64,000 nucleotides of DNA from Allobosea sp. (GCF_030695125.1 NZ_JAUYTP010000008.1:124001-188000); one strand, 5' to 3'; shown: positions 11,492 to 20,160, numbered from the stretch's first letter. A program made the numbers and translations. The notes: generated from the letters alone by a model not told the origin.

Positions 11492-12241
11492 ATGGCTCAG
11501 GATCGGCTCGATGCGGTGAAGCTGGATGGCACCGGTCCGATCTATGATCAGATCCGCCGGTCTATCCGCGATCTCATTCTCGGCGGCACCTGGCCTCCCG
11601 GCACGTCGGTCCCGCCCGAGCACGCGCTGATGGAGCAGCTCGGCGCCTCCCGCATGACCGTCCACCGCGCGCTCGTACAGCTGGCGCGCGAGGGGCTGAT
11701 CACCCGCCGGCGCCGCTCGGGCACCGTGGTGGCGAGCCCGCCGACGACCCATGCCATGCTCGACATCCTGTCGATCCCCGCCGAGGTGGAGCGGCTCGGG
11801 CAGCGCTATGCCTATGAGGTTCTGGCGCGGCATGACGGGCGGCCCTCGCCGGAACTGGCGCTGCGCTTCGGGCTGAAGCGAGGCGAGAAGATCGCCCATC
11901 TCGTGACGCTGCACCGGGCCGACGACCGGCCGCATGTGCTGGAGGAACGCGTCATCCACCTTGCGACCGTACCGGCCGCAGCCGCAGAGGATTTCGCGAG
12001 GACCCCACCGGGCGACTGGTTGCTGCAGCACAGTCTCTGGTCGCAGGCGGAGCACGCCATCAGCGCCATTCCGGCCGAACCGGACGATGCCGCGCTGCTC
12101 GACATCGCAGCCGGGGAAGCCTGCCTGCTGATCGAACGCCGGACCTGGAACCAAGCCGCTCCGGTCACGGCGGTGCGGCTGCTGTACCCTGGAAACCGCC
12201 ACCGTTTCGTCGGCCGTTTCGGGCCTTACGGAGCGGTCTGA
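11492..12241 (+). CDS. hutC: Histidine utilisation repressor, GntR family
   Basis: GntR/HutC-type regulator, 249 aa from ATG (MAQDRLDAV). A GTG at 11483 overlapping the hutF stop (GTGA) is an equally possible start, adding three residues. The winged helix at about residues 15-80 includes PIYDQIRRSIRDLI, ASRMTVHRALVQL and GLITRRRRSGT. The C-terminal part is a UTRA effector domain (EERVIHL, WLLQH, AEHAISA), expected to sense urocanate by family precedent. Candidate binding sites are the two palindromes between hutI and hutF. Confidence 0.93.
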   Translation: MAQDRLDAVKLDGTGPIYDQIRRSIRDLILGGTWPPGTSVPPEHALMEQLGASRMTVHRALVQLAREGLITRRRRSGTVVASPPTTHAMLDILSIPAEVERLGQRYAYEVLARHDGRPSPELALRFGLKRGEKIAHLVTLHRADDRPHVLEERVIHLATVPAAAAEDFARTPPGDWLLQHSLWSQAEHAISAIPAEPDDAALLDIAAGEACLLIERRTWNQAAPVTAVRLLYPGNRHRFVGRFGPYGAV

Positions 12242-12251
12242 CGCCGACACG

Positions 12252-12286
12252 AAAAAGCCCGGCCGGCGCGATGCGCCAGCCGGGCC
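12252..12286 (-). terminator. Rho-independent terminator for the lipoprotein gene
   Basis: Read on the minus strand: GCCCGGC, an inner GGCGC/GCGCC pair around ATC, GCCGGGC, then TTTTT. The strong stem and the U tract suit a minus-strand terminator 30 bp beyond the stop of the glycine-zipper lipoprotein gene. It could also act on hutC read-through, but no U tract follows on the plus strand. Confidence 0.85.
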
Positions 12287-12316
12287 TCGAACTCACCGCA
12301 GGAGCGGTCGGGTCGC

Positions 12317-12580
12317 TCAGCAATCGTAGCGGAAGCGACGGCCATACTCGTCGCGGCCGACGCAGGTGCGGGTCGGCGAAGTGGCCCCGCCGATTGCGCC
12401 GCCGGCGACACCCCCGATCGCGGCGCCCGCGAGAGCGCCACCGGCGCGGCCCGTTGCGAGGCCGCCGATGACGGCGCCCGTGCCGGCGCCGATCAGGGCG
12501 CCACCGCCGATACGTTCTTCCTGAGCCGTGCAGGCACCCAACGAGGCTGCGATGGCGGCGATGATCATGATTTTCTTCAT
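12317..12580 (-). CDS. Glycine-zipper lipoprotein
   Basis: Small 87-aa predicted lipoprotein. It starts at MKKIMIIAAIAASLGAC; the ORF-track upstream start gives a non-signal-like extension. The lipobox SLGAC places the acylated Cys at residue 17. The middle is almost only Gly, Ala and Ile (ALIGAGTGAVIGGLA, AIGGVAGGAIGG), the glycine-zipper pattern of outer-membrane-associated proteins. The C-terminus has two Cys (TCVGRDEYGRRFRYDC) that could form a disulfide. Own terminator downstream; function unknown. Confidence 0.85.
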   Translation of the reverse strand: MKKIMIIAAIAASLGACTAQEERIGGGALIGAGTGAVIGGLATGRAGGALAGAAIGGVAGGAIGGATSPTRTCVGRDEYGRRFRYDC

Positions 12581-12882
12581 GGCGATGTGTCCTTGGCGCT
12601 TCGGGTTCATGGCGATGGCCGTGGGTACCGATGTACGACACGCGAGCGTGGCATGGCCATGGCCGACCGTCCCGACCAAACGTCGTACTGTCCCGAATGT
12701 TCCTTTTATTCGCGCCAGCGCGGCGTTTGGCCGACGCTCCGCTGGTCATTCTGTCGATCTGTGATGGTCATTCTCGAAATCCGCCCACGCGTGCGACAAC
12801 CTGCGATTTCGCTCCGGAACCTTTCCCGGCCGCGCGACGTTGTCCCGGTAATCGCATCACTCGCTGTCCGGAGACATTGTCC
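12581..12882. other. Divergent intergenic region, no gene seen
   Basis: About 300 bp between the lipoprotein gene (leftward) and the PRC-barrel gene (rightward). ORFs crossing it are open-frame extensions without start signals. It should hold promoters for both genes; I cannot pick out a convincing -35/-10 pair or operator. Confidence 0.6.
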
Positions 12883-13284
12883 ATGACCCTGGTTGACACG
12901 TTCGACTCTGAAGTTGCGCAGGTGCAGGCATCGTCGAACCCGCTGATTTCCGGCGCTCGCGTCGCAGGCACCGCGGTCTTCAACACCTCAGGCGACCGGC
13001 TCGGCGAGATCTACGACATCATGCTCGACAAGCGGACCGGCAAGGTCGCCTACGCGATCATGTCGTTTGGCGGCTTTCTCGGGGTTGGCGAGAAGTATCA
13101 CCCGATTCCCTGGAGCGTGCTCGATTTCAATCCTGAACAGGGCGGATACGTCGTGCCGATGACCAGGGACAAGCTCGAGGCGGCGCCGATGTATGACAGC
13201 CAGGGCGAGCCCAATTGGGACGACAAGGCCTATGGCCAGCGCGTCCACGACTACTACGGAACCATGCCCTACTGGATGATGTAG
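12883..13284 (+). CDS. PRC-barrel domain protein
   Basis: 133 aa from the ATG beginning MTLVDTFDSEVAQ; the longer ORF-track start is not supported. Residues about 22-95 form a PRC-barrel: GTAVFNTSGDRLGEIYDIMLDKRTGKV is close to the domain consensus, followed by FGGFLGVGEKYHPIPWSVL. The tail ends in aromatic residues (YYGTMPYWMM). Such stand-alone PRC-barrel proteins are common in Hyphomicrobiales and often linked to envelope stress; the precise role is unknown. A strong terminator follows. Confidence 0.85.
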   Translation: MTLVDTFDSEVAQVQASSNPLISGARVAGTAVFNTSGDRLGEIYDIMLDKRTGKVAYAIMSFGGFLGVGEKYHPIPWSVLDFNPEQGGYVVPMTRDKLEAAPMYDSQGEPNWDDKAYGQRVHDYYGTMPYWMM

Positions 13285-13346
13285 GCGCTGACCAGACGCA
13301 GGTCGCGGCGGTTGCTATCCCCCCAGCCGAACCGTCGTGATGGCGG

Positions 13347-13381
13347 GATGCGGGCCGAAAGGCCCGCATCTTCCGTTTTTT
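13347..13381 (+). terminator. Rho-independent terminator after PRC-barrel gene
   Basis: Perfect 10-bp stem GATGCGGGCC / GGCCCGCATC with a GAAA tetraloop, then TTCCGTTTTTT. It lies about 60 bp after the PRC-barrel stop and before the transglutaminase-like gene. Confidence 0.93.
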
Positions 13382-13498
13382 GAGCAGGTCGATTCGACGG
13401 GGCGTCTGGTGCGCAGCCGTTTGCCGCAAGGCAGCCGAATCGGGCACCGGCAGACCTCCGGACCGCCGCGTCCGGCATCGACGGCGGAAGGCCACTCG

Positions 13499-14413
13499 AT
13501 GGAAACCCGCGAGAGCGTCATGCGCATCCGCTACGGCTACGACATCGAGATTGTTTGCCAGCAGGAACTCCCGCTCGTCACCTTGCTCGATGTCCACCCT
13601 TCGCGCCGGCACGATCTGGTCGAGCCCGACGAGATGACCGTGACGTCGCTGCGCGATCCGTCCTTGCGGATCGACGCCAAGCAGTACACCGACCAGTTCG
13701 GCAACATCTGTCGCCGCATCACGGCCCCGCCGGGAGGCATCGCCCTGCGTGCGCAGGGGATCGTCCGGGATTCGGGGCAGCGCGACCCGGTCGATCCGGC
13801 GGCTGGAGAGGTTTCGCCAGCCCGTCTGCCCGACGATGCCCTGGTTTACCTGATGGGCAGCCGCTATTGCGAAACCGACAAACTTTCGGCGCAGGCCTGG
13901 AGCCTGTTCGGTCACATCCCCGGCGGATGGGCGCGCGTTCAGGCGATCGTCGACTTCGTCCACAACCACCTGACGTTCGGCTACCATTTCGCCCGCAGCA
14001 CCCGCACGGCGGCGGAAGCCTTCGAGGAGCGCATCGGCGTCTGCCGCGATTTCGCGCATCTCGCCGTGGCGCTGTGTCGCTGCGTCAATGTTCCGGCGCG
14101 CTACTGCAATGGATATCTTGGCGACATCGGCGTTCCGCGCGATCCCGCCCCAATGGACTTCAATGCCTGGTTCGAGGTGTTCCTGGGCGGACGCTGGTAC
14201 ACCTTCGATGCCCGCCACAACATGCCGCGCATTGGCCGAGTGGTGATCGCGCGCGGACGAGACGCCACGGACGTCGCGATGGTGAGCTCGTTTGGCCCGC
14301 ATGTCCTGCAGCGCTTCGAGGTGATCACCGAGGAAGTCGAGGATGCCGTTGCCGGCATGCCGGTTCAGCCATCGCGTTTCGGCCAGCACGGGAATGAGGC
14401 GGCCCGCGCGTGA
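13499..14413 (+). CDS. Transglutaminase-like domain protein
   Basis: 304 aa; the start is chosen at METRESVMRIRYG because GGAAGG lies 7 nt upstream (13520 is the alternative). The transglutaminase/protease-like core has the nucleophile at Cys182 in ERIGVCRDFAHLAV and the acid in YTFDARHN. The position where many homologues carry the catalytic His reads MDFNAWFEV, with Asn222. It is followed by a lipid kinase with an overlapping or near start and then a PAP2 phosphatase. The role is not established. Confidence 0.82.
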   Translation: METRESVMRIRYGYDIEIVCQQELPLVTLLDVHPSRRHDLVEPDEMTVTSLRDPSLRIDAKQYTDQFGNICRRITAPPGGIALRAQGIVRDSGQRDPVDPAAGEVSPARLPDDALVYLMGSRYCETDKLSAQAWSLFGHIPGGWARVQAIVDFVHNHLTFGYHFARSTRTAAEAFEERIGVCRDFAHLAVALCRCVNVPARYCNGYLGDIGVPRDPAPMDFNAWFEVFLGGRWYTFDARHNMPRIGRVVIARGRDATDVAMVSSFGPHVLQRFEVITEEVEDAVAGMPVQPSRFGQHGNEAARA

Positions 14414-14490
14414 CCCCCATCGTCGGGGAACAGACCAAGCCGGCCGCCATCTTGCGATCGGGTCGACGGCCAACCAAGTCTCCGAGGGCC

Positions 14491-15390
14491 ATGCATCACA
14501 CCGTCATCGTCAATGCCCGTGCCGGCACTGCCCTCGAGGCCGGGCCCGACGCGTTTGCCGCCCGAATCATCGCGGCTTTCGAGGCCAGTGGCTGCACGGC
14601 GGACGTCCGCATGGTGCATCCGCGCGAACTCGACGACGCGTTGTCGCTCGCCATTGACGATCGGGAGTGCGTGCCGGTCATCGCCGGCGGCGATGGCACG
14701 ATCAATGGCGTTCTCCCTGTCCTCATTCACGCCAACCGCCCCGTCGGGATCCTCCCGCTGGGCACGGTCAATGTGCTCGGCCGCGATCTCGGCCTCGCCG
14801 GGACGCTCGAACACCAGATCGCGGTCCTCTGCCAGGGCGAGCCGATCGTGCTGGATGTCGGCAGCGTCAATGACCGCCTGTTCCATTCGCTGTCGGGCAT
14901 GGGCTTTTTCAGTCTCATGGCGCGCGAGCGTGAGCAGGCGCGCCGACGCTTCCCCTTCAGCCGGGCTCTGGCCTTCTTCGTCGCGGCGACGCGCTCGGTC
15001 CTCTTTACCCGCGCGATCACGGTCGATGTCGGGGTCGGCCCCGATCGTCGCGTGGTGCAGGCGGATGCCGTCTTGGTCACCGTCAATGCGTTCGAGGGCG
15101 CCGACTGGCACCGGCCGCGTTTGGACGGAGGCGTCTTCGAGGTTCACATCCTCAATGCCGGTGGCCTCTTCTCCCGCTGCAAGGCGGCGTTGTCGATCGT
15201 GTCCGGCAGTTGGCGCACCTCGCCCAACCTGACCTCGTTCACCGGTGCGGACGTGACCTTGACGCGCAAGGACAAGCGCCGCGGCCACATCACCTTCGAC
15301 GGCGAGGTCGAGCGCAAGGCCGGGCCGCTGGTTTACAGCCTGATGCCGGGGGCCGTGACGTTGATTGGGGCCCGTGGCCGGTCTGCCTGA
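14491..15390 (+). CDS. Diacylglycerol/sphingosine kinase-like lipid kinase
   Basis: 299 aa from MHHTVIVNARAG, which begins the kinase fold directly. A GTG at 14410 overlapping the previous stop would add 27 residues and cannot be excluded. The nucleotide-binding motif GGDGTIN is at residues 66-72, then LPLGTVNVLGRDLG, both diagnostic of DAGK-catalytic domains. The C-terminal region carries the FDGEVER block seen in YegS/BmrU-type kinases. Likely acts on a membrane lipid; the adjacent PAP2 phosphatase could reverse such a reaction, which is inference. Confidence 0.88.
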   Translation: MHHTVIVNARAGTALEAGPDAFAARIIAAFEASGCTADVRMVHPRELDDALSLAIDDRECVPVIAGGDGTINGVLPVLIHANRPVGILPLGTVNVLGRDLGLAGTLEHQIAVLCQGEPIVLDVGSVNDRLFHSLSGMGFFSLMAREREQARRRFPFSRALAFFVAATRSVLFTRAITVDVGVGPDRRVVQADAVLVTVNAFEGADWHRPRLDGGVFEVHILNAGGLFSRCKAALSIVSGSWRTSPNLTSFTGADVTLTRKDKRRGHITFDGEVERKAGPLVYSLMPGAVTLIGARGRSA

Positions 15391-15443
15391 GCGGGCAAGG
15401 CGGAATTGAATGAAACTCGCCGCGCCGCCTGCGCTGCGGCGCT

Positions 15444-16145
15444 TTGACCGGAGACGTCGTTCCCTTGCTTCAGCCGCGCATCCTGATCCCCCTGGCCGCC
15501 GCTTTTGCCTTTCTGGGTTTGGCGCTGTTCATCGCGTCTGGTCGCAGCTTTGCTTTCGATCGCAGTTTGGTCCTGCTCTTCCGCGAGGCCGGCAACCCGT
15601 CTGTCCCGATCGGGCCCGCCTGGCTGCGCGAGGCCGTGCGCGACGTCACGGCGCTCGGCAGCTTTACCGGGTTGGGCCTCATGACCATTGTCGCGAGCCT
15701 CACGCTCTGGCTCTGCCGCCACCGCCCTCTTGCGATCGGGCTCGTCTTGACCGTTGTCTCGGCCACGGTCGTCTCGACCTGGCTGAAGATCTGGATCGGC
15801 CGCGATCGCCCCGACATCGTCGAGCATGCGGCGCTGACGTTCACGGCGAGTTTTCCGAGCGGCCACGCCTTTTTGTCGGCCGCGACCCTCTTGAGCATAG
15901 CGGGCTTCGTCGGCCTGGCGGCGCGCCGGGACGACATCACCCGGCTCTGCATCGCTCTCGCCTGGGTGATGGTCGTCGTCATCGGGATCAGCCGCGTCTA
16001 TCTCGGCGTTCATTGGCCGACCGATGTCATCGGCGGCTGGTGTCTCGGCATCGCCTGGTCGGGCCTGGCGGTCGGATTGCTGGGACGCAGAATGGCGAAG
16101 GCGGAAGCGCTGGCCGCGAGGAGGGCTCCCGGCCAGGCTGGCTGA
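15444..16145 (+). CDS. PAP2-family membrane phosphatase
   Basis: 233 aa integral membrane phosphatase with all three motifs: KIWIGRDRP (residues 115-123), PSGH (138-141) and SRVYLGVHWPTD (183-194, including the catalytic His190). Five to six hydrophobic segments. The only plausible starts in frame are TTG (15444 or 15465). Family members dephosphorylate phosphatidate, undecaprenyl pyrophosphate or similar lipids; the neighbouring lipid kinase suggests a lipid substrate. Confidence 0.88.
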   Translation: MTGDVVPLLQPRILIPLAAAFAFLGLALFIASGRSFAFDRSLVLLFREAGNPSVPIGPAWLREAVRDVTALGSFTGLGLMTIVASLTLWLCRHRPLAIGLVLTVVSATVVSTWLKIWIGRDRPDIVEHAALTFTASFPSGHAFLSAATLLSIAGFVGLAARRDDITRLCIALAWVMVVVIGISRVYLGVHWPTDVIGGWCLGIAWSGLAVGLLGRRMAKAEALAARRAPGQAG

Positions 16146-16318
16146 ACGGCTGGAGGGTGGCCCGCCGCTGACGCGCGGGTCCGAGCCAAGCGCGCGCCGG
16201 CATCGTCGCGGCTTGGGCTTGGCTCCGCCGGGAGCCCGACCTGATTGTGGGAACAATGAGGCGGCTGACGGGTTTCCGACGCGCCGTCTCCTGGACGGTT
16301 CACATTCGGAAAGCCTCC

Positions 16319-16471
16319 ATGCTCGCATCCCGCAATCTTCTCGTCGCCCTCGTCGTGGTTCTTGTCGCCGGCCTCGCCGCCACCGGCTACGCGCTCTATC
16401 AGGAAAAGAAGCAGCCCGAGGGCGTCGAGATCTCGGTCGGCAAGAGCGGCCTGTCGATCAAGGAGAAATGA
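16319..16471 (+). CDS. Small single-pass membrane protein
   Basis: 50 aa from MLASRNLLVALVVV. One N-terminal transmembrane segment (residues 7-25), then a charged tail EKKQPEGVEISVGKSGLSIKEK. The ORF track starts 24 codons earlier, but this start puts the membrane segment at the N-terminus. No family recognised. It sits between PAP2 and the convergent phaZ. Its layout (N-terminal helix, then a short tail with a Val-x-x-Ser-x-Gly patch) resembles the 41-aa protein at 53322. Confidence 0.6.
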   Translation: MLASRNLLVALVVVLVAGLAATGYALYQEKKQPEGVEISVGKSGLSIKEK

Positions 16472-16497
16472 TCGCGAGGGCTTCGGCGGCCAGACGC

Positions 16498-17712
16498 TCA
16501 GCTGTTGGCGAGGATCATGTTGCGGACGATCGGGTAGATCTGCCCGTCCCATTTGCGGCCGGAGAACACGCCGTAATGGCCGACACCGGCCTGCATGTGG
16601 TGGCGCTTGCGGAAGGGCTTCAGCCCGGTGCAGAGATCGTGCGCCGCCGAGGTCTGCCCGAGCGCGCAGATATCGTCGCGCTCGCCCTCCACCGTCAGAA
16701 GCGCCGTCTTGCGGATCGCGCGGCAATCGACGACGTCACCGCGATAGGTCAGGGTACGCGCCGCCAGCCGCGCCTCCTGGAAGATCCACTCGACCGTTTC
16801 GAGGTAGAATTCCGCCGGCAGATCCAGCACGGCGAAATACTCGTCGTAGAACGACTTGATCTTCTGCGCTTCCTCGGTCTCGCCAGCCGCGAGATGGGTG
16901 AACAGGTCGATATGCGCGTTGACGTGCCGTTGCATGTTCATCGCGACGAAAGCGCCGAGCTGGATGAACCCCGGATAGACCCTGCGCCCCGCCCCGGGAT
17001 AGCGCGACGGCACCGTCGCGATCAGGTTCCGGCGGAACCAGTCGATCGGCTTGTCCATGGCGAGCTTGTTGACGGTGGTCGGGTTGACGCGCGTGTCGAC
17101 CGGCCCGGCCATCAGCGTCATGCTGCGCGGCTGGAAGGCGCTGCCCGCCTGCGCCATCACGGCGGCCGCCGTGAGCACCTGCACGCAGGGCTGGCACACG
17201 GCGACCACATGCGTCTGGTCGCCGAGTGTCTCGATGAAGCGGATCAGGACATCGACATAGTCGTCATAGCCGAAGGGGCCGGCGTCCAGGCCGACGTCGC
17301 GGGCATTGTGCCAGTCGGTGATGTAGACGTCGTGGTCGCGCAGCAGCGTCGCAACGGTGTTGCGCAGCAGCGTGGAGAAATGCCCAGACATCGGCGCGAC
17401 GACCAGCACCTTGGCCTGCGGCGTGTCGCTGTCCTTCTTGAAGCGCAGCAGATCGCCGAAGGGCAGGCTCAGCACCACCTCCTCGGTGACGGGGACGTCG
17501 CGATTGCCCTCGCGGACGCTGTCGATCTCGTAGGAGGGCCGATGATGGGTCAACCCGGCGCGCGTCACCATTTCGCAGGCCGCCGCTGTGGCCCGCCAGT
17601 CGATGGGCTGCCCCGTCATCGCCCGGGCGCCCAGCGCCGCCAGCGCCGATTGGGCCAGCAGACGCGCAGGGTTCATCAGGTCCGACTGGGCCTGGTAGGC
17701 GAGATAGAGCAT
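16498..17712 (-). CDS. phaZ: Intracellular polyhydroxyalkanoate depolymerase
   Basis: 404 aa from MLYLAYQAQSDLMNPARLLA, the normal length and N-terminus of the intracellular PHB depolymerase family; the 584-aa track version has a spurious N-terminal extension. The nucleophile segment is VAVCQPCVQVL (Cys173/Cys176), a cysteine in place of the lipase-box serine as in cytoplasmic granule-associated depolymerases. APMSGHFSTLLR and the C-terminal HYGVFSGRKW supply the oxyanion and histidine regions. It mobilises stored PHB. A candidate regulatory palindrome and a strong hairpin lie upstream. Confidence 0.93.
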   Translation of the reverse strand: MLYLAYQAQSDLMNPARLLAQSALAALGARAMTGQPIDWRATAAACEMVTRAGLTHHRPSYEIDSVREGNRDVPVTEEVVLSLPFGDLLRFKKDSDTPQAKVLVVAPMSGHFSTLLRNTVATLLRDHDVYITDWHNARDVGLDAGPFGYDDYVDVLIRFIETLGDQTHVVAVCQPCVQVLTAAAVMAQAGSAFQPRSMTLMAGPVDTRVNPTTVNKLAMDKPIDWFRRNLIATVPSRYPGAGRRVYPGFIQLGAFVAMNMQRHVNAHIDLFTHLAAGETEEAQKIKSFYDEYFAVLDLPAEFYLETVEWIFQEARLAARTLTYRGDVVDCRAIRKTALLTVEGERDDICALGQTSAAHDLCTGLKPFRKRHHMQAGVGHYGVFSGRKWDGQIYPIVRNMILANS

Positions 17713-17737
17713 CGGTGTGCGACCTCGGATGGACAGA

Positions 17738-17778
17738 CCTCCCGCCGCCACCGGCATCGATCCGGCGGCGGCGGGAGG
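17738..17778 (-). promoter_or_regulatory. Strong hairpin in the phaZ leader
   Basis: 17-bp arms (CCTCCCGCCGCCACCGG / CCGGCGGCGGCGGGAGG, one mismatch) around a CATCGAT loop. It ends about 25 bp upstream of the phaZ start on the minus strand. There is no T tract, so it is not a clear terminator. In the mRNA leader it could affect stability or ribosome access. Confidence 0.6.
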
Positions 17779-17790
17779 CCCTAAGCGATG

Positions 17791-17801
17791 TTGCACTGCA
17801 A
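17791..17801. promoter_or_regulatory. Candidate PhaR-type operator upstream of phaZ
   Basis: Perfect 11-bp palindrome TTGCACTGCAA, 79 bp from the phaZ start, between phaZ and the divergent GST gene. Its TGC-N3-GCA core is of the form reported for PhaR-type regulators of PHB metabolism. No phaR gene is in the window, so the link is an inference. Confidence 0.45.
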
Positions 17802-17889
17802 AAGGGGGGTTCCGCAAGATTGTTCTAATCTGACCGCGCTCTTGGAATGCCTCTTGCGTCAAATGTGACAGCCGCAGAGGATGCCTGTC

Positions 17890-18546
17890 ATGAGCAACGC
17901 CACCCTGACGATCAGCAGCAAGAACTATTCCTCCTGGTCGTTGCGCGGGTGGCTGCTCTGCATGATGGCCGGGCTGGAGGTCGAGGAGTTGATGCTGTCG
18001 GCCGACGATCCCTCGACGCGGGCCGAATTGCTGCTGCTCTCCCCCTCCTTCCTCGTGCCCTGCCTGAGGCATGACGGCATCACCGTCTGGGACACGCTCG
18101 CCATCGCCGCCTATCTCGACGAGATCAGGCCCGCTGCCGGCCTCGTGCCGAAGGACGCCGCCGCCCGCGCGCATTGCCGCGCGATCTGCGGCGAGATGCA
18201 TTCCGGCTTCGCCAATCTGCGCTCGGCCCTGCCGATGAACCTCAAGGCGCATTACCCGGGCTTCAAGGTCTGGGCTGGCGCCCAGGCCGACATCGATCGC
18301 GTCACCGAGATCTGGCGCAATTGCCTGTCGACCTATGGCGGGCCCTATCTCTTCGGCAAGACGCTGACCATGGCGGATGCGATGTATGCCCCCGTCTGCC
18401 TGCGGTTCCTGACCTATGACGTGGCGCTGGACCCGCTGTGCCAGGCCTATTGCCGGACCATCTCGGCTTGGCCCGCGCTGCGGCGCTGGATCGAGGCCGC
18501 CAAGGCCGAGCCCGACGACGTCGAAGAACTCGACGCCGAGTTCTGA
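17890..18546 (+). CDS. Glutathione S-transferase family protein
   Basis: 218 aa starting at MSNATLTISSKNYSSWSLRGWLL. AGAGG lies 9 nt before this ATG, whereas the ORF-track ATG at 17881 abuts it. The thioredoxin-like N-terminal domain includes the Ser-rich glutathione-contacting start, FLVPCLRHDG and VWDTLAIAAYL. The all-helical C-terminal domain contains KTLTMADAMYAPVCLRF. The substrate is unknown. It is divergent from phaZ and 111 bp before the aldehyde dehydrogenase. Confidence 0.88.
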   Translation: MSNATLTISSKNYSSWSLRGWLLCMMAGLEVEELMLSADDPSTRAELLLLSPSFLVPCLRHDGITVWDTLAIAAYLDEIRPAAGLVPKDAAARAHCRAICGEMHSGFANLRSALPMNLKAHYPGFKVWAGAQADIDRVTEIWRNCLSTYGGPYLFGKTLTMADAMYAPVCLRFLTYDVALDPLCQAYCRTISAWPALRRWIEAAKAEPDDVEELDAEF

Positions 18547-18657
18547 ACGCAGCCATCATGCATCGCGGGACAGGGCCGATGCCCCGGCCCGCATTGGCCA
18601 TCTCGCGCCAAAGACGCTAAACCCCCACGAACGTTAAAACGCCGTGGGAGGCCGCTG

Positions 18658-20103
18658 ATGACCGAGATGTTCAAGAACCTGATTGCCGGCGAATGGGCCG
18701 GTGGCACGAATGCTTCGCGCAACATCAACCCCTCCGACACCAACGACGTCGTCGGCGAGTACGCGCAGGGCACGGTCGAACAGCTCAACGACGCGGTCGC
18801 CGCCGCCAAGGCCGCCTTTCCCGCCTGGAGCCGCTCCGGCCCGCAGGAGCGCTACGAGATCCTGAAGAAGGCCTCCGATGAGATCCTCGCCCGCAAGGAG
18901 GAACTCGGCCGCCTGCTCTCGCGTGAAGAGGGCAAGACCCTGGCCGAGGGCATCGGCGAGGCCGGCCGCGCCGGCCAGGTCTTCGCCTTCTTCGCCGGCG
19001 AGTGCCTGCGCCTGACGGGCGAGGCGCTGCCCTCGGTGCGTCCGGGCGTCGGCGTCGAGATCACGCGCGAGCCGGTCGGTATCGTCGGCATGATCACGCC
19101 CTGGAACTTCCCGATCGCGATCCCCGCCTGGAAGATCGCGCCCGCGCTCGCCTACGGCAACTGCGTCGTGATCAAGCCGGCCGATCTGGTGCCGGGCTCG
19201 GCCTGGGCGCTGGTCGACATCCTCCAGCGCGCCGGCCTGCCCAAGGGCGTGCTCAACCTCGTCATGGGCCGCGGCTCGGTCGTCGGCCAGGCTCTGCTGC
19301 AGCACAAGGACGTCCACGCCATCTCCTTCACCGGCTCGGTTTCGACCGGGCGCAAGGTCGCCGAGGCCTGCATCGCCTCCTCGCCGATGAAGAAGGTCCA
19401 GCTCGAGATGGGCGGCAAGAACCCGCTCGTCGTGCTCGACGACGCCGATCTGAAGACGGCCGTCGAGGCCGCCGTCACCGGCGCCTTCTTCTCCACCGGC
19501 CAGCGCTGCACGGCCTCCTCGCGCCTGATCGTCCAGGCCGGCATCCATGACAAGTTCGTCGAGGCCTGCATCGAACGGCTGAAGGGCGTCGTCGTCGACG
19601 ATGCGCTGAAAGCCGGCACCCATATCGGCCCGGTGGTCGACCAGAGCCAGCTCGACCAGGACCTCAAATACATCCAGATCGCCAAGGACGAGGGCGGCAA
19701 GCTCGCCTTCGGCGGTGAGTTGCTGAAGCGCGACACCCCCGGCTTCTATCTCCAGCCGGCGCTCTTCACCGAGACCACCAACGCCATGCGGATTTCGCGC
19801 GAGGAGGTCTTCGGCCCCGTCGCCAACATCATCCGCGTCAAGGACTATGAGGAGGCGCTAAGCGTCGCCAACGACACCGAGTTCGGCCTGTCCTCGGGCA
19901 TCTGCACGACCTCGCTGAAGCATGCGACGCATTTCAAGCGCAATGCCGAGGCCGGCATGGTGATGGTCAACCTCGCCACGGCGGGCGTCGACTACCACGT
20001 GCCCTTCGGCGGCCGGAAGGGCTCGAGCTACGGCCCCCGCGAGCAGGGCGCCTACGCCAAGGAGTTCTACACCACGGTGAAGACGGCCTACACGCTGGCC
20101 TGA
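18658..20103 (+). CDS. NAD(P)-dependent aldehyde dehydrogenase
   Basis: 481 aa ALDH-superfamily enzyme. Visible: PWNFP with Asn150, FTGSVSTG (224-231) for cofactor binding, general base Glu250 in QLEMGGKNP, nucleophile Cys284 in GQRCTASSR, and EEVFGPV. The sequence most resembles the alpha-ketoglutarate-semialdehyde (2,5-dioxovalerate) or succinate-semialdehyde group, but motifs alone do not settle the substrate. A GGGAGG ribosome site lies 7 nt before the ATG. Followed by a likely terminator. Confidence 0.9.
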   Translation: MTEMFKNLIAGEWAGGTNASRNINPSDTNDVVGEYAQGTVEQLNDAVAAAKAAFPAWSRSGPQERYEILKKASDEILARKEELGRLLSREEGKTLAEGIGEAGRAGQVFAFFAGECLRLTGEALPSVRPGVGVEITREPVGIVGMITPWNFPIAIPAWKIAPALAYGNCVVIKPADLVPGSAWALVDILQRAGLPKGVLNLVMGRGSVVGQALLQHKDVHAISFTGSVSTGRKVAEACIASSPMKKVQLEMGGKNPLVVLDDADLKTAVEAAVTGAFFSTGQRCTASSRLIVQAGIHDKFVEACIERLKGVVVDDALKAGTHIGPVVDQSQLDQDLKYIQIAKDEGGKLAFGGELLKRDTPGFYLQPALFTETTNAMRISREEVFGPVANIIRVKDYEEALSVANDTEFGLSSGICTTSLKHATHFKRNAEAGMVMVNLATAGVDYHVPFGGRKGSSYGPREQGAYAKEFYTTVKTAYTLA

Positions 20104-20129
20104 GCCAGACAGAGCGACGCCGTCGACAA

Positions 20130-20160
20130 GGGCCGTGCCGGTGAGGCGCGGCCCGATTTA
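20130..20160 (+). terminator. Probable terminator after aldehyde dehydrogenase
   Basis: Hairpin GGGCCGTGCC / GGCGCGGCCC (10 bp, one wobble pair, GGTGA loop), then GATTTATGT. The stem is strong but the T-rich tail is imperfect. Confidence 0.5.

Noticed and set aside
16024-17784. 586-aa plus-strand ORF
   Set aside because: Covers phaZ on the opposite strand and shows no recognisable motif.
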